Assembly: GCA_003489085.1 (NCBI GenBank) | Contig: DNJM01000117.1 | Coordinates: 1 to 7,414 of the forward strand | Direction: 5' to 3' | DNA from: Lachnospiraceae bacterium | GTDB taxonomy: Bacteria > Bacillota > Clostridia > Lachnospirales > Lachnospiraceae | Length of the DNA: 7,414 bases | Shown here: positions 1 through 6,662 of the stretch, piece after piece | Layout: every line of letters starts with the position of its first letter | How positions within the stretch are numbered: the first letter of the stretch is position 1 | The notes under the pieces: generated by a model | Told to the model about the DNA's origin: nothing | The model's input: only the letters and a program-made list of their open reading frames with translations | The model's database searches: none | Program-made: the position numbers and the translations under genes

Positions 1-9
1 TGTATATTC

Positions 10-33
10 ATTGTCGATATATTACAATATAAT
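10..33 (+). promoter_or_regulatory. Candidate promoter -10 and overlapping dyad upstream of the hydrogenase operon
   Basis: A perfect TATAAT lies at 28-33, about 50 bases before the first start codon. No good -35 is seen at the usual spacing; positions 5-10 read TATTCA. An inverted repeat, ATTGT (10-14) and ACAAT (24-28), is separated by 9 bases and abuts the -10. Its TTGT...ACAA ends recall the operator of the redox repressor Rex, which controls hydrogenase and fermentation genes in several Firmicutes. However, the dyad spans 17 bases where Rex sites usually span 18, and the inner bases fit poorly. The promoter is moderately likely and the operator is speculative. Confidence 0.35.
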
Positions 34-82
34 TAAGTGACTTTTTGAGAAAACTGTCAAATGAAGAGGAAGAGGTGATACT

Positions 83-1915
83 ATGAGCAGACTTGAGATT
101 CCTACCCCCAGCAAATCACAGCTTGTGATTGAAGGTCTGTACAAGGATCTGGAACGTAGAATCGAAGCCAGCCCGCCGGGACTCTGTCCCGTAGACATTA
201 CAAGAGCATTTCTGGAGATGTGCCACGCACAGACCTGTGGGAAATGCGCTCCTTGCCGTATCGGTTTATTACAATTAAAGCATCTGATTACTGATGTATT
301 AAATGGCAAGGCTACTTTAGACACATTGGATCTGATGGAAGAAACGGCAATTTCCATCATGGACTCCGCAGACTGCGCCATCGGTTACGAGGCCGCGCAT
401 ATGGTATATAAGAGCCTGATCGGCTGCCGCGATGATTATGAGCAGCATATCCGTGAAGGCAGATGTACCTGTACATATCACCAGCCGGTACCGTGTGTAG
501 CACTTTGTCCGGCTCATGTGGATATTCCTGGCTACGTTGCACTGGTTGGCGAGGAGCGCTATGCGGATGCCATCCGCCTGATCCGTAAGGATAATCCGTT
601 CCCGACTACCTGCGGTTTTATCTGTGAACATCCATGTGAAGCAAGATGCCGCAGAAATATGGTCGACGATGCGATCAATATCCGCGGACTGAAGCGTGTA
701 GCAGCTGATTTTGCCGGCAAAGTACCTCCGCCAAAATGCGCTCCTTCCACAGGCAAGCGTGTAGCTATCGTCGGCGGCGGTCCGGGCGGACTTTCTGCTG
801 CTTATTATCTGCAGTTAATGGGACATCAGGTCACTGTATTCGAAATGCTGCCAAAGCTCGGCGGTATGCTTCGTTATGGTATTCCGAATTACCGGCTGCC
901 GAAGGATCGCCTGGATGATGATATCAATGCAATCCTGGAAACCGGTGTAGAAGTAAAATACGGTATGCGGATCGGTAAAGATATGACGATCCAAAGTCTG
1001 CGTGCGGAATATGATGCTGTCCTGATTACAATCGGTGCAAGTACAGATAAGAAGCTTGGTCTGGAGCATGAAGACGCAGAAGGTGTAATGTCCGCAGTAC
1101 AGTTCCTCCGTGCTGTAGGAAAAGAAGAGAATCCGGATCTTTCCGGTCAGGAGGTTGCTATCGTTGGCGGTGGAAATGTGTCCATGGATGCCGTGCGTAC
1201 CGCCGTACGTCTAGGAGCAAAGAAAGTAAGTATCGTATACCGGAGACGTATCGCAGACATGACTGCCCTTCCGGCTGAAATCGAAGGTGCTGTTGCAGAG
1301 GGTGTAGAAGTACGTACTCTGAAGGCTCCTTCCAGAATTGAAGTAGATGAAAACGGCCATGTCAAGGGACTCTGGGCAACTCCGCAGATGATCAGCAGAA
1401 TCCGCGACGGTCGTGCAAGTGTAAAACCAACAGGGGAAGACGATATCTTTATTCCATGTACGACCCTGATCGTTGCCATCGGACAGAATATCGAGTCCAA
1501 ACACTTCCAGGATGCCGGTGTTCCGGTTGAACGCGGTGTTATCATGGCAGAGAAGTTCGGCGGCTTTGCTAATATTCCTGGTGTATTTGCAGGTGGTGAC
1601 TGTGCAACCGGTCCGGCGACCGTAATCAGAGCCATTGCTGCTGCCAAGGTAGTAGCTGCCAATATCGATGAATATCTCGGATTCCACCATGAGATTACCT
1701 GTGATGTTGAAATTCCGGATCCGAATCTGGATGACCGCACCGCCTGCGGAAGAGTAGAACTGACTGAACGCGAAGCCTGCGAGCGGGTTCACGACTTTGA
1801 AGGCGTAGAAAACTGCATGACCAAGAAAGAAGCCTGTCAGGAAGCCGGCAGATGCCTGCGCTGTGACCACTTCGGATATGGTCTGTTCAAAGGAGGCCGT
1901 GAAAAAGTATGGTAA
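83..1915 (+). CDS. NuoF-type Fe-S domain fused to GltD/NfnB-like FAD/NAD(P) oxidoreductase, predicted electron-transfer partner of the hydrogenase
   Basis: This is predicted to be a soluble flavoprotein linking NAD(P)H to the hydrogenase encoded next. Residues 1-115 resemble the C-terminal N3 cluster domain of NuoF/HydB, with C52, C55, C58 (CGKCAPCRIG) and C98 as likely [4Fe-4S] ligands. The FMN/NADH domain of NuoF is absent. Residues 128-190 are the GltD/NfnB-type double-cluster domain (C128, C130, C138, C142; C177, C181, C185, C189). An FAD Rossmann motif GGGPGG lies at 231-236. A second nucleotide motif GGGN at 362-365 is followed by RRR at 387-389, which favours NADP(H) by analogy with GltD and NfnB. 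The second FAD-contact motif GGD is at 504-506, and an extra CxxC is at 591-594. The start is supported by GAGGTGA at 72-78. The gene overlaps the hydrogenase gene by 7 bases. At 610 residues it is longer than typical GltD (about 460-490) because of the N-terminal module. Annotation pipelines may call it glutamate synthase beta subunit, but no GltB is nearby, so that role is unlikely. Confidence 0.9.
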   Translation: MSRLEIPTPSKSQLVIEGLYKDLERRIEASPPGLCPVDITRAFLEMCHAQTCGKCAPCRIGLLQLKHLITDVLNGKATLDTLDLMEETAISIMDSADCAIGYEAAHMVYKSLIGCRDDYEQHIREGRCTCTYHQPVPCVALCPAHVDIPGYVALVGEERYADAIRLIRKDNPFPTTCGFICEHPCEARCRRNMVDDAINIRGLKRVAADFAGKVPPPKCAPSTGKRVAIVGGGPGGLSAAYYLQLMGHQVTVFEMLPKLGGMLRYGIPNYRLPKDRLDDDINAILETGVEVKYGMRIGKDMTIQSLRAEYDAVLITIGASTDKKLGLEHEDAEGVMSAVQFLRAVGKEENPDLSGQEVAIVGGGNVSMDAVRTAVRLGAKKVSIVYRRRIADMTALPAEIEGAVAEGVEVRTLKAPSRIEVDENGHVKGLWATPQMISRIRDGRASVKPTGEDDIFIPCTTLIVAIGQNIESKHFQDAGVPVERGVIMAEKFGGFANIPGVFAGGDCATGPATVIRAIAAAKVVAANIDEYLGFHHEITCDVEIPDPNLDDRTACGRVELTEREACERVHDFEGVENCMTKKEACQEAGRCLRCDHFGYGLFKGGREKVW

Positions 1916-3657
1916 ATCTGACTATTAATAATACACCAATTTCCGTACCGGAAGGTACCACTATTATGGATGCTGCCGCACAGAACGGCATCCTGATTCC
2001 AAAACTGTGCTATTTAAAGGATATCAACGAAATCGGAGCCTGCCGTGTCTGCGTTGTAGAGGTAGAAGGCCATGATCGTCTGATCACCTCCTGTAATAAT
2101 GTTGTGCAGGAAGGTATGGTCATCTACACCAACAGTCCGAAGGTACGGGCTGACAGACGCCGCACGATTCAGCTGATCCTTTCTCAGCATGACTGCAAAT
2201 GTGCGACCTGTGTCCGCAGCGGCAATTGTTCTCTGCAGAAGGTCGCAAATGATCTGAATATTTATTCTCTGCCATATGGTGAACGTATCGAACGTCAGCC
2301 ATGGGATACAGAATTTCCGTTGATACGCGACTCTGCAAAATGTATCAAATGTATGCGCTGTGTGCAGGTATGTGACAAGATCCAGACCCTTCATATCTGG
2401 GATATGGAAGGTACTGGCTCCCGCTCTACCGTAAATGTATCCGGTGGACGTACCATCAAAGAAGCAGACTGTGCCCTCTGCGGTCAGTGTATCACTCACT
2501 GCCCGGTAGGCGCTCTGCGCGAATGTGATGATACAGAACCGTTCTGGAATGCCATTGCTGATCCTAAGAAGGTAGTCGTAGCTCAGGTAGCACCTGCAGT
2601 ACGTACTGCATGGGGCGAAGCTCTTGGTATGAAGCCGGAAGAAGCAACCGTCGGAAAGATTATGGATGCGCTGAAGAAAATGGGCGTGGATTATGTATTC
2701 GATACCACTTTCTCAGCTGACCTGACCATTATGGAAGAAGGAAATGAGTTCCTGGAACGCTTTACAAAGGGTGAAACCAAGGTACGTCCGATGTTCACCT
2801 CCTGCTGTCCGGGCTGGGTTCGTTTTGTCAAATCCCAGTTTCCGCATCTGGTACCGCAGCTCTCTTCTGCAAAATCTCCGCAGCAGATGTTCGGTGCCGT
2901 TATGAAGACCTATTTTGCACAGTCCATCGGTGTTGCTCCGGAAAATATGGTAACCGTATCCGTTATGCCTTGTGTTGCAAAAAAAGGCGAACGCAATATG
3001 GATCTTTACTATGAAGAATACGCAGGACATGATGTAGATATCGTTATCACTACAAGAGAACTGACACGTATGATCCGTTCTTCTTATATCGAACCTTCTA
3101 CACTGGTTGATCGTCCGTGCGATCCGCTGATGAAGGAGGGATCCGGTGCCGGTGTGATCTTCGGTGCAACCGGCGGCGTTATGGAAGCTGCCCTCAGAAC
3201 CGCTTATTTTCTGGTAATGGGCAAGAACCCGGAACCGGATGCATTCAAAGTCGTACGTGCTACCAGCCAGGAGGACGGTGTACGTGCTGCTGAGATTACA
3301 ATAGGGGATGCTGTAGTACGCGCTGCTATTGTCAGCGGCCTTGGCAATACCCGCAGATTGCTCGAAAAGATCGAACGTGGTGAAGAACACTATGACTTCG
3401 TTGAAGTTATGGCATGTCCGGGCGGCTGCGTAGGCGGCGGCGGACAACCGATCCACGATGGTGAAGAGCTGGCATTTGAACGCGGCAAGAATCTGTACTT
3501 CCTGGATCGCAACAATGAGCTCCGTTTCTCTCATGAGAATCCGGATATCCAGAAATTATATTCTGACTTCATGGGCAAACCACTGTCCCATAAGGCTCAT
3601 ATGCTTCTCCATACGGACCATAATGCATGGGAAATGCCGAGAAGTCCAAGACTGTAA
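1909..3657 (+). CDS. hydA: [FeFe] hydrogenase, group A, with CpI-like domain layout
   Basis: It catalyses reversible H2 formation or oxidation in the cytoplasm. The layout and residue numbering nearly match Clostridium pasteurianum CpI (574 residues; here 582). An N-terminal [2Fe-2S] domain has C34, C45, C48 and C62. The His-Cys [4Fe-4S] site has H94, C98, C101 and C107. A two-cluster ferredoxin domain has C145, C148, C151, C155 and C188, C191, C194, C198. The H domain carries all three signatures: L1 TSCCPGW (297-303), L2 MPCVAKKGE (353-361) and L3 EVMACPGGC...GGGQP (499-514). C300, C355, C503 and C507 are the expected H-cluster ligands, and C299 is the expected proton-transfer cysteine. Nothing is missing, so it should be active once HydEFG maturases are supplied; these are not in the window. 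AGGAGG at 1891-1896 lies inside the upstream gene, 12 bases before the ATG, and the 7-base overlap suggests coupled translation. The partner points to the glutamate-synthase-linked A2 class. Confidence 0.97.
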   Translation: MVNLTINNTPISVPEGTTIMDAAAQNGILIPKLCYLKDINEIGACRVCVVEVEGHDRLITSCNNVVQEGMVIYTNSPKVRADRRRTIQLILSQHDCKCATCVRSGNCSLQKVANDLNIYSLPYGERIERQPWDTEFPLIRDSAKCIKCMRCVQVCDKIQTLHIWDMEGTGSRSTVNVSGGRTIKEADCALCGQCITHCPVGALRECDDTEPFWNAIADPKKVVVAQVAPAVRTAWGEALGMKPEEATVGKIMDALKKMGVDYVFDTTFSADLTIMEEGNEFLERFTKGETKVRPMFTSCCPGWVRFVKSQFPHLVPQLSSAKSPQQMFGAVMKTYFAQSIGVAPENMVTVSVMPCVAKKGERNMDLYYEEYAGHDVDIVITTRELTRMIRSSYIEPSTLVDRPCDPLMKEGSGAGVIFGATGGVMEAALRTAYFLVMGKNPEPDAFKVVRATSQEDGVRAAEITIGDAVVRAAIVSGLGNTRRLLEKIERGEEHYDFVEVMACPGGCVGGGGQPIHDGEELAFERGKNLYFLDRNNELRFSHENPDIQKLYSDFMGKPLSHKAHMLLHTDHNAWEMPRSPRL

Positions 3658-3694
3658 AGAACAATCGCTACGCCATGTAGGTATAAACTAAAAT

Positions 3695-3769
3695 AAAGGA
3701 GACCTTTCTGCAAAGTTCAGGCTCTTCAAAGGCTTGAATCAAAACAGAAAGGTCTCTTTTCACTTTTTT
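3695..3769 (+). terminator. Rho-independent terminator of the hydrogenase operon, two-tier hairpin
   Basis: A 16-bp outer stem pairs 3695-3710 with 3745-3760, with one G-U pair, 37 bases after the hydrogenase stop. The 34-base interior holds a second hairpin, pairing roughly 3716-3722 with 3732-3738. The 3' side runs into TTTT and then TTTTTT (3764-3769). The A-rich left flank would give a U-rich tail on the other strand, so termination could be bidirectional. That would fit the gene remnant converging from the right. Confidence 0.85.
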
Positions 3770-3967
3770 ACTCCCGCAGCAGATATTTTTCCAGGAACGC
3801 ACCCGTATACTGCGCACATAAGAGTTTATTCTCCTCTTTTGTCAATACATGTCCTTCTTCATCAGCATCTGCTTTTTGTATATTTTTTCGATATGTAGTT
3901 GTTGCGTTTAAAAATCCATGGTAAAGTAATCATAGTAGTTCTGCACATTATGTGCGTCCCATCCTTA
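3768..3967 (-). pseudogene. Decayed 3' end of an unidentified minus-strand gene
   Basis: This fills most of the 334-base gap between the hydrogenase and the lipid kinase. On the minus strand one frame is open from about 3929 to a TAA at 3768-3770. It ends with the protein-like tail AQYTGAFLEKYLLRE. A second frame, open from 3964 to 3908, gives GWDAHNVQNYYDYFTMDF and then a stop. Adding one base to the T-run at about 3909-3914 (minus-strand TTTTT) would join the two, continuing ...MDF-LNATTTYRK. The combined piece is about 69 residues, has no start codon or ribosome binding site, and is blocked upstream by TAA at 3965-3967, just before the lipid kinase. The composition looks like real protein rather than chance. 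The tail loosely recalls the C-termini of some alpha/beta hydrolases, but I do not recognise the family. A sequencing error could explain the frameshift but not the missing 5' part. Confidence 0.45.
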
Positions 3968-3991
3968 CCACACAAATGAGGAGAATCCTAT

Positions 3992-4924
3992 ATGTATACA
4001 TTTATTATCAACCCCAACGCCCGCTCCGGCCTGGGCCTTCAGATCTGGAAGCAGCTGGAGCAGCTTCTGAAACAGCTCAATGTCGAATATGAAGCCTTCC
4101 TGACCAGCCATAGAAAACATGCCTGGCTTTATACGAAGCAGCTTACGGAAGACAATGCAGAGCACACCATTATCGTCCTTGGCGGAGACGGTACGGTGAA
4201 TGAAGTTCTGAACGGCATCCATGACTTTCGCCTGATTACTTTCGGCTATATTCCGATCGGTTCCAGCAATGATTTTGCACGTGGGCTGGCCCTTCCAAAG
4301 GATCCGATGGAAACTCTGAAGCAGATCCTTACCAGACCGTCTATAGAAGAGATCGACATCGGCGTCCTCCGCTATCCGGGTCATGAACGACGTTTTGCCG
4401 TCAGTACCGGTATCGGCTTCGATGCTGCTGTATGCCATGAAGCCATGGTCTCACGCATTAAGGTATTTCTGAACCGGCTGGGACTCGGCAGATTGACCTA
4501 TGCAGGGATTGCTCTGCATCGTATTCTCTTCGACAGCCCTCTTACCATCACACTGCACCTGGATCAGAAGGACACTATCACCTTTGACCGGGCCTATTTT
4601 GCCGTTGCAATGAACCTGCCGTATGAGGGCGGCGGCTTTCAGTTCTGTCCACAGGCCAACTGTCAGGATACCTGTCTGGACATCCTTGTGATCGCCAATA
4701 TGTCAAAGCTTAAGATCCTGGCACTGCTTCCTACGGCCTTTAAAGGATGGCATACCCGATTTAAGGGAGTTTATACCTATCGCTGCCACGAAGCCGTCAT
4801 AGAGACTTCCAGAACCCTTCCCGTACATACAGATGGGGAACCCGTTTTTCTCCAAAAGCAGATGCAGGCTTCCTGTTCCCCTACAAAGCTTCGAATGCTT
4901 CTGCCGCATCCGCTCCATTCATAA
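3992..4924 (+). CDS. Diacylglycerol kinase family lipid kinase (DagK/YegS/BmrU-like)
   Basis: A cytoplasmic or membrane-associated kinase expected to phosphorylate diacylglycerol or a related lipid using ATP, feeding phosphatidate back to phospholipid synthesis. The DAGK catalytic domain starts at residue 1 (FIINPNARSG, phosphate-binding region). It has the nucleotide motif GGDGTVNEVLNG at 64-75, the second motif PIGSSNDFAR at 88-97 and TGIGFDAAV at 139-147. The C-terminal beta-sandwich ends in the conserved DGE at 281-283. The length of 310 residues is normal for the family. Most relatives have G-T-x-N-D where this protein has G-S-S-N-D, a mild variation. The start is supported by GAGGAG at 3978-3983, 8 bases before the ATG. 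No convincing promoter was found in the preceding gap and no terminator follows, so some read-through into the phosphatase gene is possible. Substrate specificity within the family cannot be read from the sequence. Confidence 0.92.
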   Translation: MYTFIINPNARSGLGLQIWKQLEQLLKQLNVEYEAFLTSHRKHAWLYTKQLTEDNAEHTIIVLGGDGTVNEVLNGIHDFRLITFGYIPIGSSNDFARGLALPKDPMETLKQILTRPSIEEIDIGVLRYPGHERRFAVSTGIGFDAAVCHEAMVSRIKVFLNRLGLGRLTYAGIALHRILFDSPLTITLHLDQKDTITFDRAYFAVAMNLPYEGGGFQFCPQANCQDTCLDILVIANMSKLKILALLPTAFKGWHTRFKGVYTYRCHEAVIETSRTLPVHTDGEPVFLQKQMQASCSPTKLRMLLPHPLHS

Positions 4925-4982
4925 AATAACACTTAAGAAGCGAAAGAAAGTATAATAAAATATTAAGAAATCATGAAGTTTC

Positions 4983-5011
4983 TTGTTGTTAAACGGCAAT
5001 CATGTTATAAT
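4983..5011 (+). promoter_or_regulatory. Sigma-A-type promoter with extended -10 for the PAP2 phosphatase gene
   Basis: TTGTTG (4983-4988) and a perfect TATAAT (5006-5011) are separated by 17 bases. A TG at 5003-5004 gives an extended -10. The predicted transcript would start near 5018 and have a leader of about 50 bases before the ATG at 5071. This suggests that the phosphatase gene is transcribed independently of the kinase gene. Confidence 0.75.
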
Positions 5012-5070
5012 CCGTTTAATGACATCAGCTATAAATACATTGGGGTTTTGTTTCAAAAGGGGTCTTTGAT

Positions 5071-5724
5071 ATGAAAAAATGGTTACATCAATATAAACAC
5101 GCATGGGTCTTCCTATATGGACTGATTTATATGCCATGGTTTTTATGGCTCGAGCAGCATGTCACGGAAGAATATCATGTCATTCATTCGGCTTTAGATG
5201 ATTACATTCCCTTCCAGGAAATTTTTATCATCCCGTATATGCTTTGGTTCGCTTATATCGCTGTTACCGTAGGTTACTTTTTCTTCAAGGATAAGGCTGG
5301 ATTTTACCGTCTGGTTACATTCCTTTTTACCGGAATGACAATCTTTCTGATCATCTGTACCTTTTTCCCAAATGGTCAGAATCTCCGTCCTGTCACATTT
5401 GCCCGGGATAATATCTTTGTGGATATGGTAAAGATGCTGTATCGGACAGATACACCTACAAATGTACTGCCAAGTATTCATGTGTTCAATTCCATTGGCG
5501 CTGCAATTGCCATTGGTCATAGTGAGACATTAAGCCGCAATCGGCTTATTCGTTTCGGTTCCGTAATCCTGAGCAGTCTGATTATTTTATCTACTATGTT
5601 TTTGAAGCAGCATTCGGTGATTGATGTGGTAAGTGCATTTTTGATGGCTTCTGTCATGTACTCTATTGTATATGTACCACACACAAGAAAGGAATCTCTC
5701 TTCTCCAGACAAATTGCTTCCTGA
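5071..5724 (+). CDS. PAP2-family integral membrane phosphatase
   Basis: A multi-pass membrane enzyme of the PAP2 superfamily, expected to remove phosphate from a lipid phosphate (phosphatidate or an isoprenoid phosphate) at the membrane. About six hydrophobic segments are visible, near residues 11-27, 51-72, 81-99, 136-149, 162-178 and 183-202. The motif before the catalytic region is degenerate (PNGQNLRP, 100-107). Motif 2 is PSIHVFNS (134-141) with H137, and motif 3 is STMFLKQHSVIDV (174-186) with the nucleophile-type H181 and supporting D185. The FLKQHsxxDv form is the one seen in AUR1-like and small Firmicute PAP2 proteins. At 217 residues the length is normal. The start is set by AAGGGG at 5057-5062. 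It lies 146 bases after the lipid kinase with its own promoter. The exact substrate is unknown. Confidence 0.85.
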   Translation: MKKWLHQYKHAWVFLYGLIYMPWFLWLEQHVTEEYHVIHSALDDYIPFQEIFIIPYMLWFAYIAVTVGYFFFKDKAGFYRLVTFLFTGMTIFLIICTFFPNGQNLRPVTFARDNIFVDMVKMLYRTDTPTNVLPSIHVFNSIGAAIAIGHSETLSRNRLIRFGSVILSSLIILSTMFLKQHSVIDVVSAFLMASVMYSIVYVPHTRKESLFSRQIAS

Positions 5725-5734
5725 TAAAACTTTT

Positions 5735-5766
5735 CTTGACTTAAAGTATACTCCAGGTAGTAAACT
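5735..5766 (+). promoter_or_regulatory. MerR-type promoter with 19-bp spacer and dyad operator upstream of the DUF362 gene
   Basis: TTGACT (5736-5741) and TAAACT (5761-5766) are separated by 19 bases, the overlong spacer typical of promoters activated by MerR-family regulators. Between them lies an imperfect dyad, CTTAAAGT-ATACTCCAGG (5740-5757), centred on AGTATACT. It closely follows the CTTGACTTxxAGTTAACTxxAAG pattern found at promoters of the AdhR/NmlR-like MerR group. A start near 5773 would leave a leader of about 20 bases with AAGGAGG at 5779-5785. No MerR gene is in the window, so the regulator would act from elsewhere. Confidence 0.6.
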
Positions 5767-5792
5767 ATATTTATAAAAAAGGAGGCATACGC

Positions 5793-6662
5793 ATGAAATC
5801 TAAAGTATATTTTACCACCAAAATTACTCCGGAAGCCGTCATCCGTCTTTATGAGCTTCTGGGAATCAATCTTCCGGGAAAGGTTGCCGTCAAGGTACAC
5901 TCCGGTGAAGTCGGCAATCAGAACTTCATCCGTCCTGCGTTCTGGAAACCTATGATCGATCATGTGAAGGGTACCATCGTGGAATGCAACACGGCTTACG
6001 AAGGACAGCGTAATTCTACAGAAAAGCACTGGGAAACCATGAAGCTGCATGGCTGGACAGAAGTCTGTGATGTAGATATCATGGATGAAGAAGGAGAGCT
6101 GGAACTCCCGGTAAATGGCGGAAAGCATCTGTCTGTGAATTATGTAGGTGATCATCTGAAAAACTACGATTCCGTTTTAGTTCTCTCTCACTTCAAAGGA
6201 CACCCGATGGGCGGCTTTGGCGGTGCCTTAAAGAATCTTTCCATCGGTATTGCTTCTTCTCATGGAAAAGCACATATCCATGGTGCTGGTGAACCGGAAA
6301 AGATCTGGACTGCGGACCATGATTCCTTCCTGGAATCTATGGCAGATGCTGATAAAGCTGTAATGGACTATCTGGATGGCAAGATTGCTTTCCTGAATGT
6401 TATGTGCAATATGTCCGTAGACTGTGACTGCTGCGCAGTGGCAGAAGATCCGAAGATGGCAGATATCGGTATCCTGGCTTCTCTGGATCCGGTTGCACTG
6501 GATCAGGCCTGCATTGATCTTGTATACAGCTCTGACGATCCTGGAAAGGGTGATCTGATTGAGCGTATTGAATCCAGAAATGGTATACATACCATTGAAG
6601 CTGCAGCAGAACTCAAGATCGGCAGCCGGGAATATGAACTGATTCCGGTTGATGAAGCATAA
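5793..6662 (+). CDS. DUF362 domain-containing protein, short form without a ferredoxin insert
   Basis: The function is unknown. DUF362 proteins are frequent in anaerobes and are often fused to 2x[4Fe-4S] ferredoxin domains, suggesting a redox or metal-linked role. This 289-residue form lacks that ferredoxin module but keeps the core motifs. These are KVHSGEVGN (near 34-42), SHFKGHPMGGFGGALKNLSIG (132-152, with H133, K135 and H137), the cysteine group C205, C211, C213, C214 (CNMSVDCDCC) and DIGILASLDPVALDQA (near 225-240). The histidines and the CDCC group could form a metal site; this is inference. No signal peptide or membrane segment is seen, so it is probably cytoplasmic. AAGGAGG at 5779-5785 fixes the start. 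It is preceded by a MerR-like promoter and followed by a strong terminator, so it is likely a single-gene transcript. Confidence 0.88.
   Translation: MKSKVYFTTKITPEAVIRLYELLGINLPGKVAVKVHSGEVGNQNFIRPAFWKPMIDHVKGTIVECNTAYEGQRNSTEKHWETMKLHGWTEVCDVDIMDEEGELELPVNGGKHLSVNYVGDHLKNYDSVLVLSHFKGHPMGGFGGALKNLSIGIASSHGKAHIHGAGEPEKIWTADHDSFLESMADADKAVMDYLDGKIAFLNVMCNMSVDCDCCAVAEDPKMADIGILASLDPVALDQACIDLVYSSDDPGKGDLIERIESRNGIHTIEAAAELKIGSREYELIPVDEA

Noticed and set aside
1211..1870. A 219-residue minus-strand open frame inside the flavoprotein gene
   Set aside because: It is the complement of a strongly supported coding frame, has no ribosome binding site, and its translation has no recognisable domain.
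83..1915. Naming the first gene gltD (glutamate synthase small subunit)
   Set aside because: There is no GltB gene beside it, it carries an extra NuoF-type cluster domain, and it overlaps a hydrogenase gene.
2713..3534. A 273-residue minus-strand open frame inside the hydrogenase gene
   Set aside because: It is antisense to the H-cluster domain, whose codon pattern and motifs explain the sequence; the antisense protein shows no coherent motif.
4951..4956. TATAAT between the lipid kinase and PAP2 genes
   Set aside because: No -35 at proper spacing; the promoter at 4983-5011 is much better.
4965..4984. AAGAAA/TTTCTT inverted repeat overlapping the -35 of the PAP2 promoter
   Set aside because: It has only 6 A/T-rich base pairs with an 8-base loop in an AT-rich region, so chance is the simplest explanation for either a terminator or an operator.
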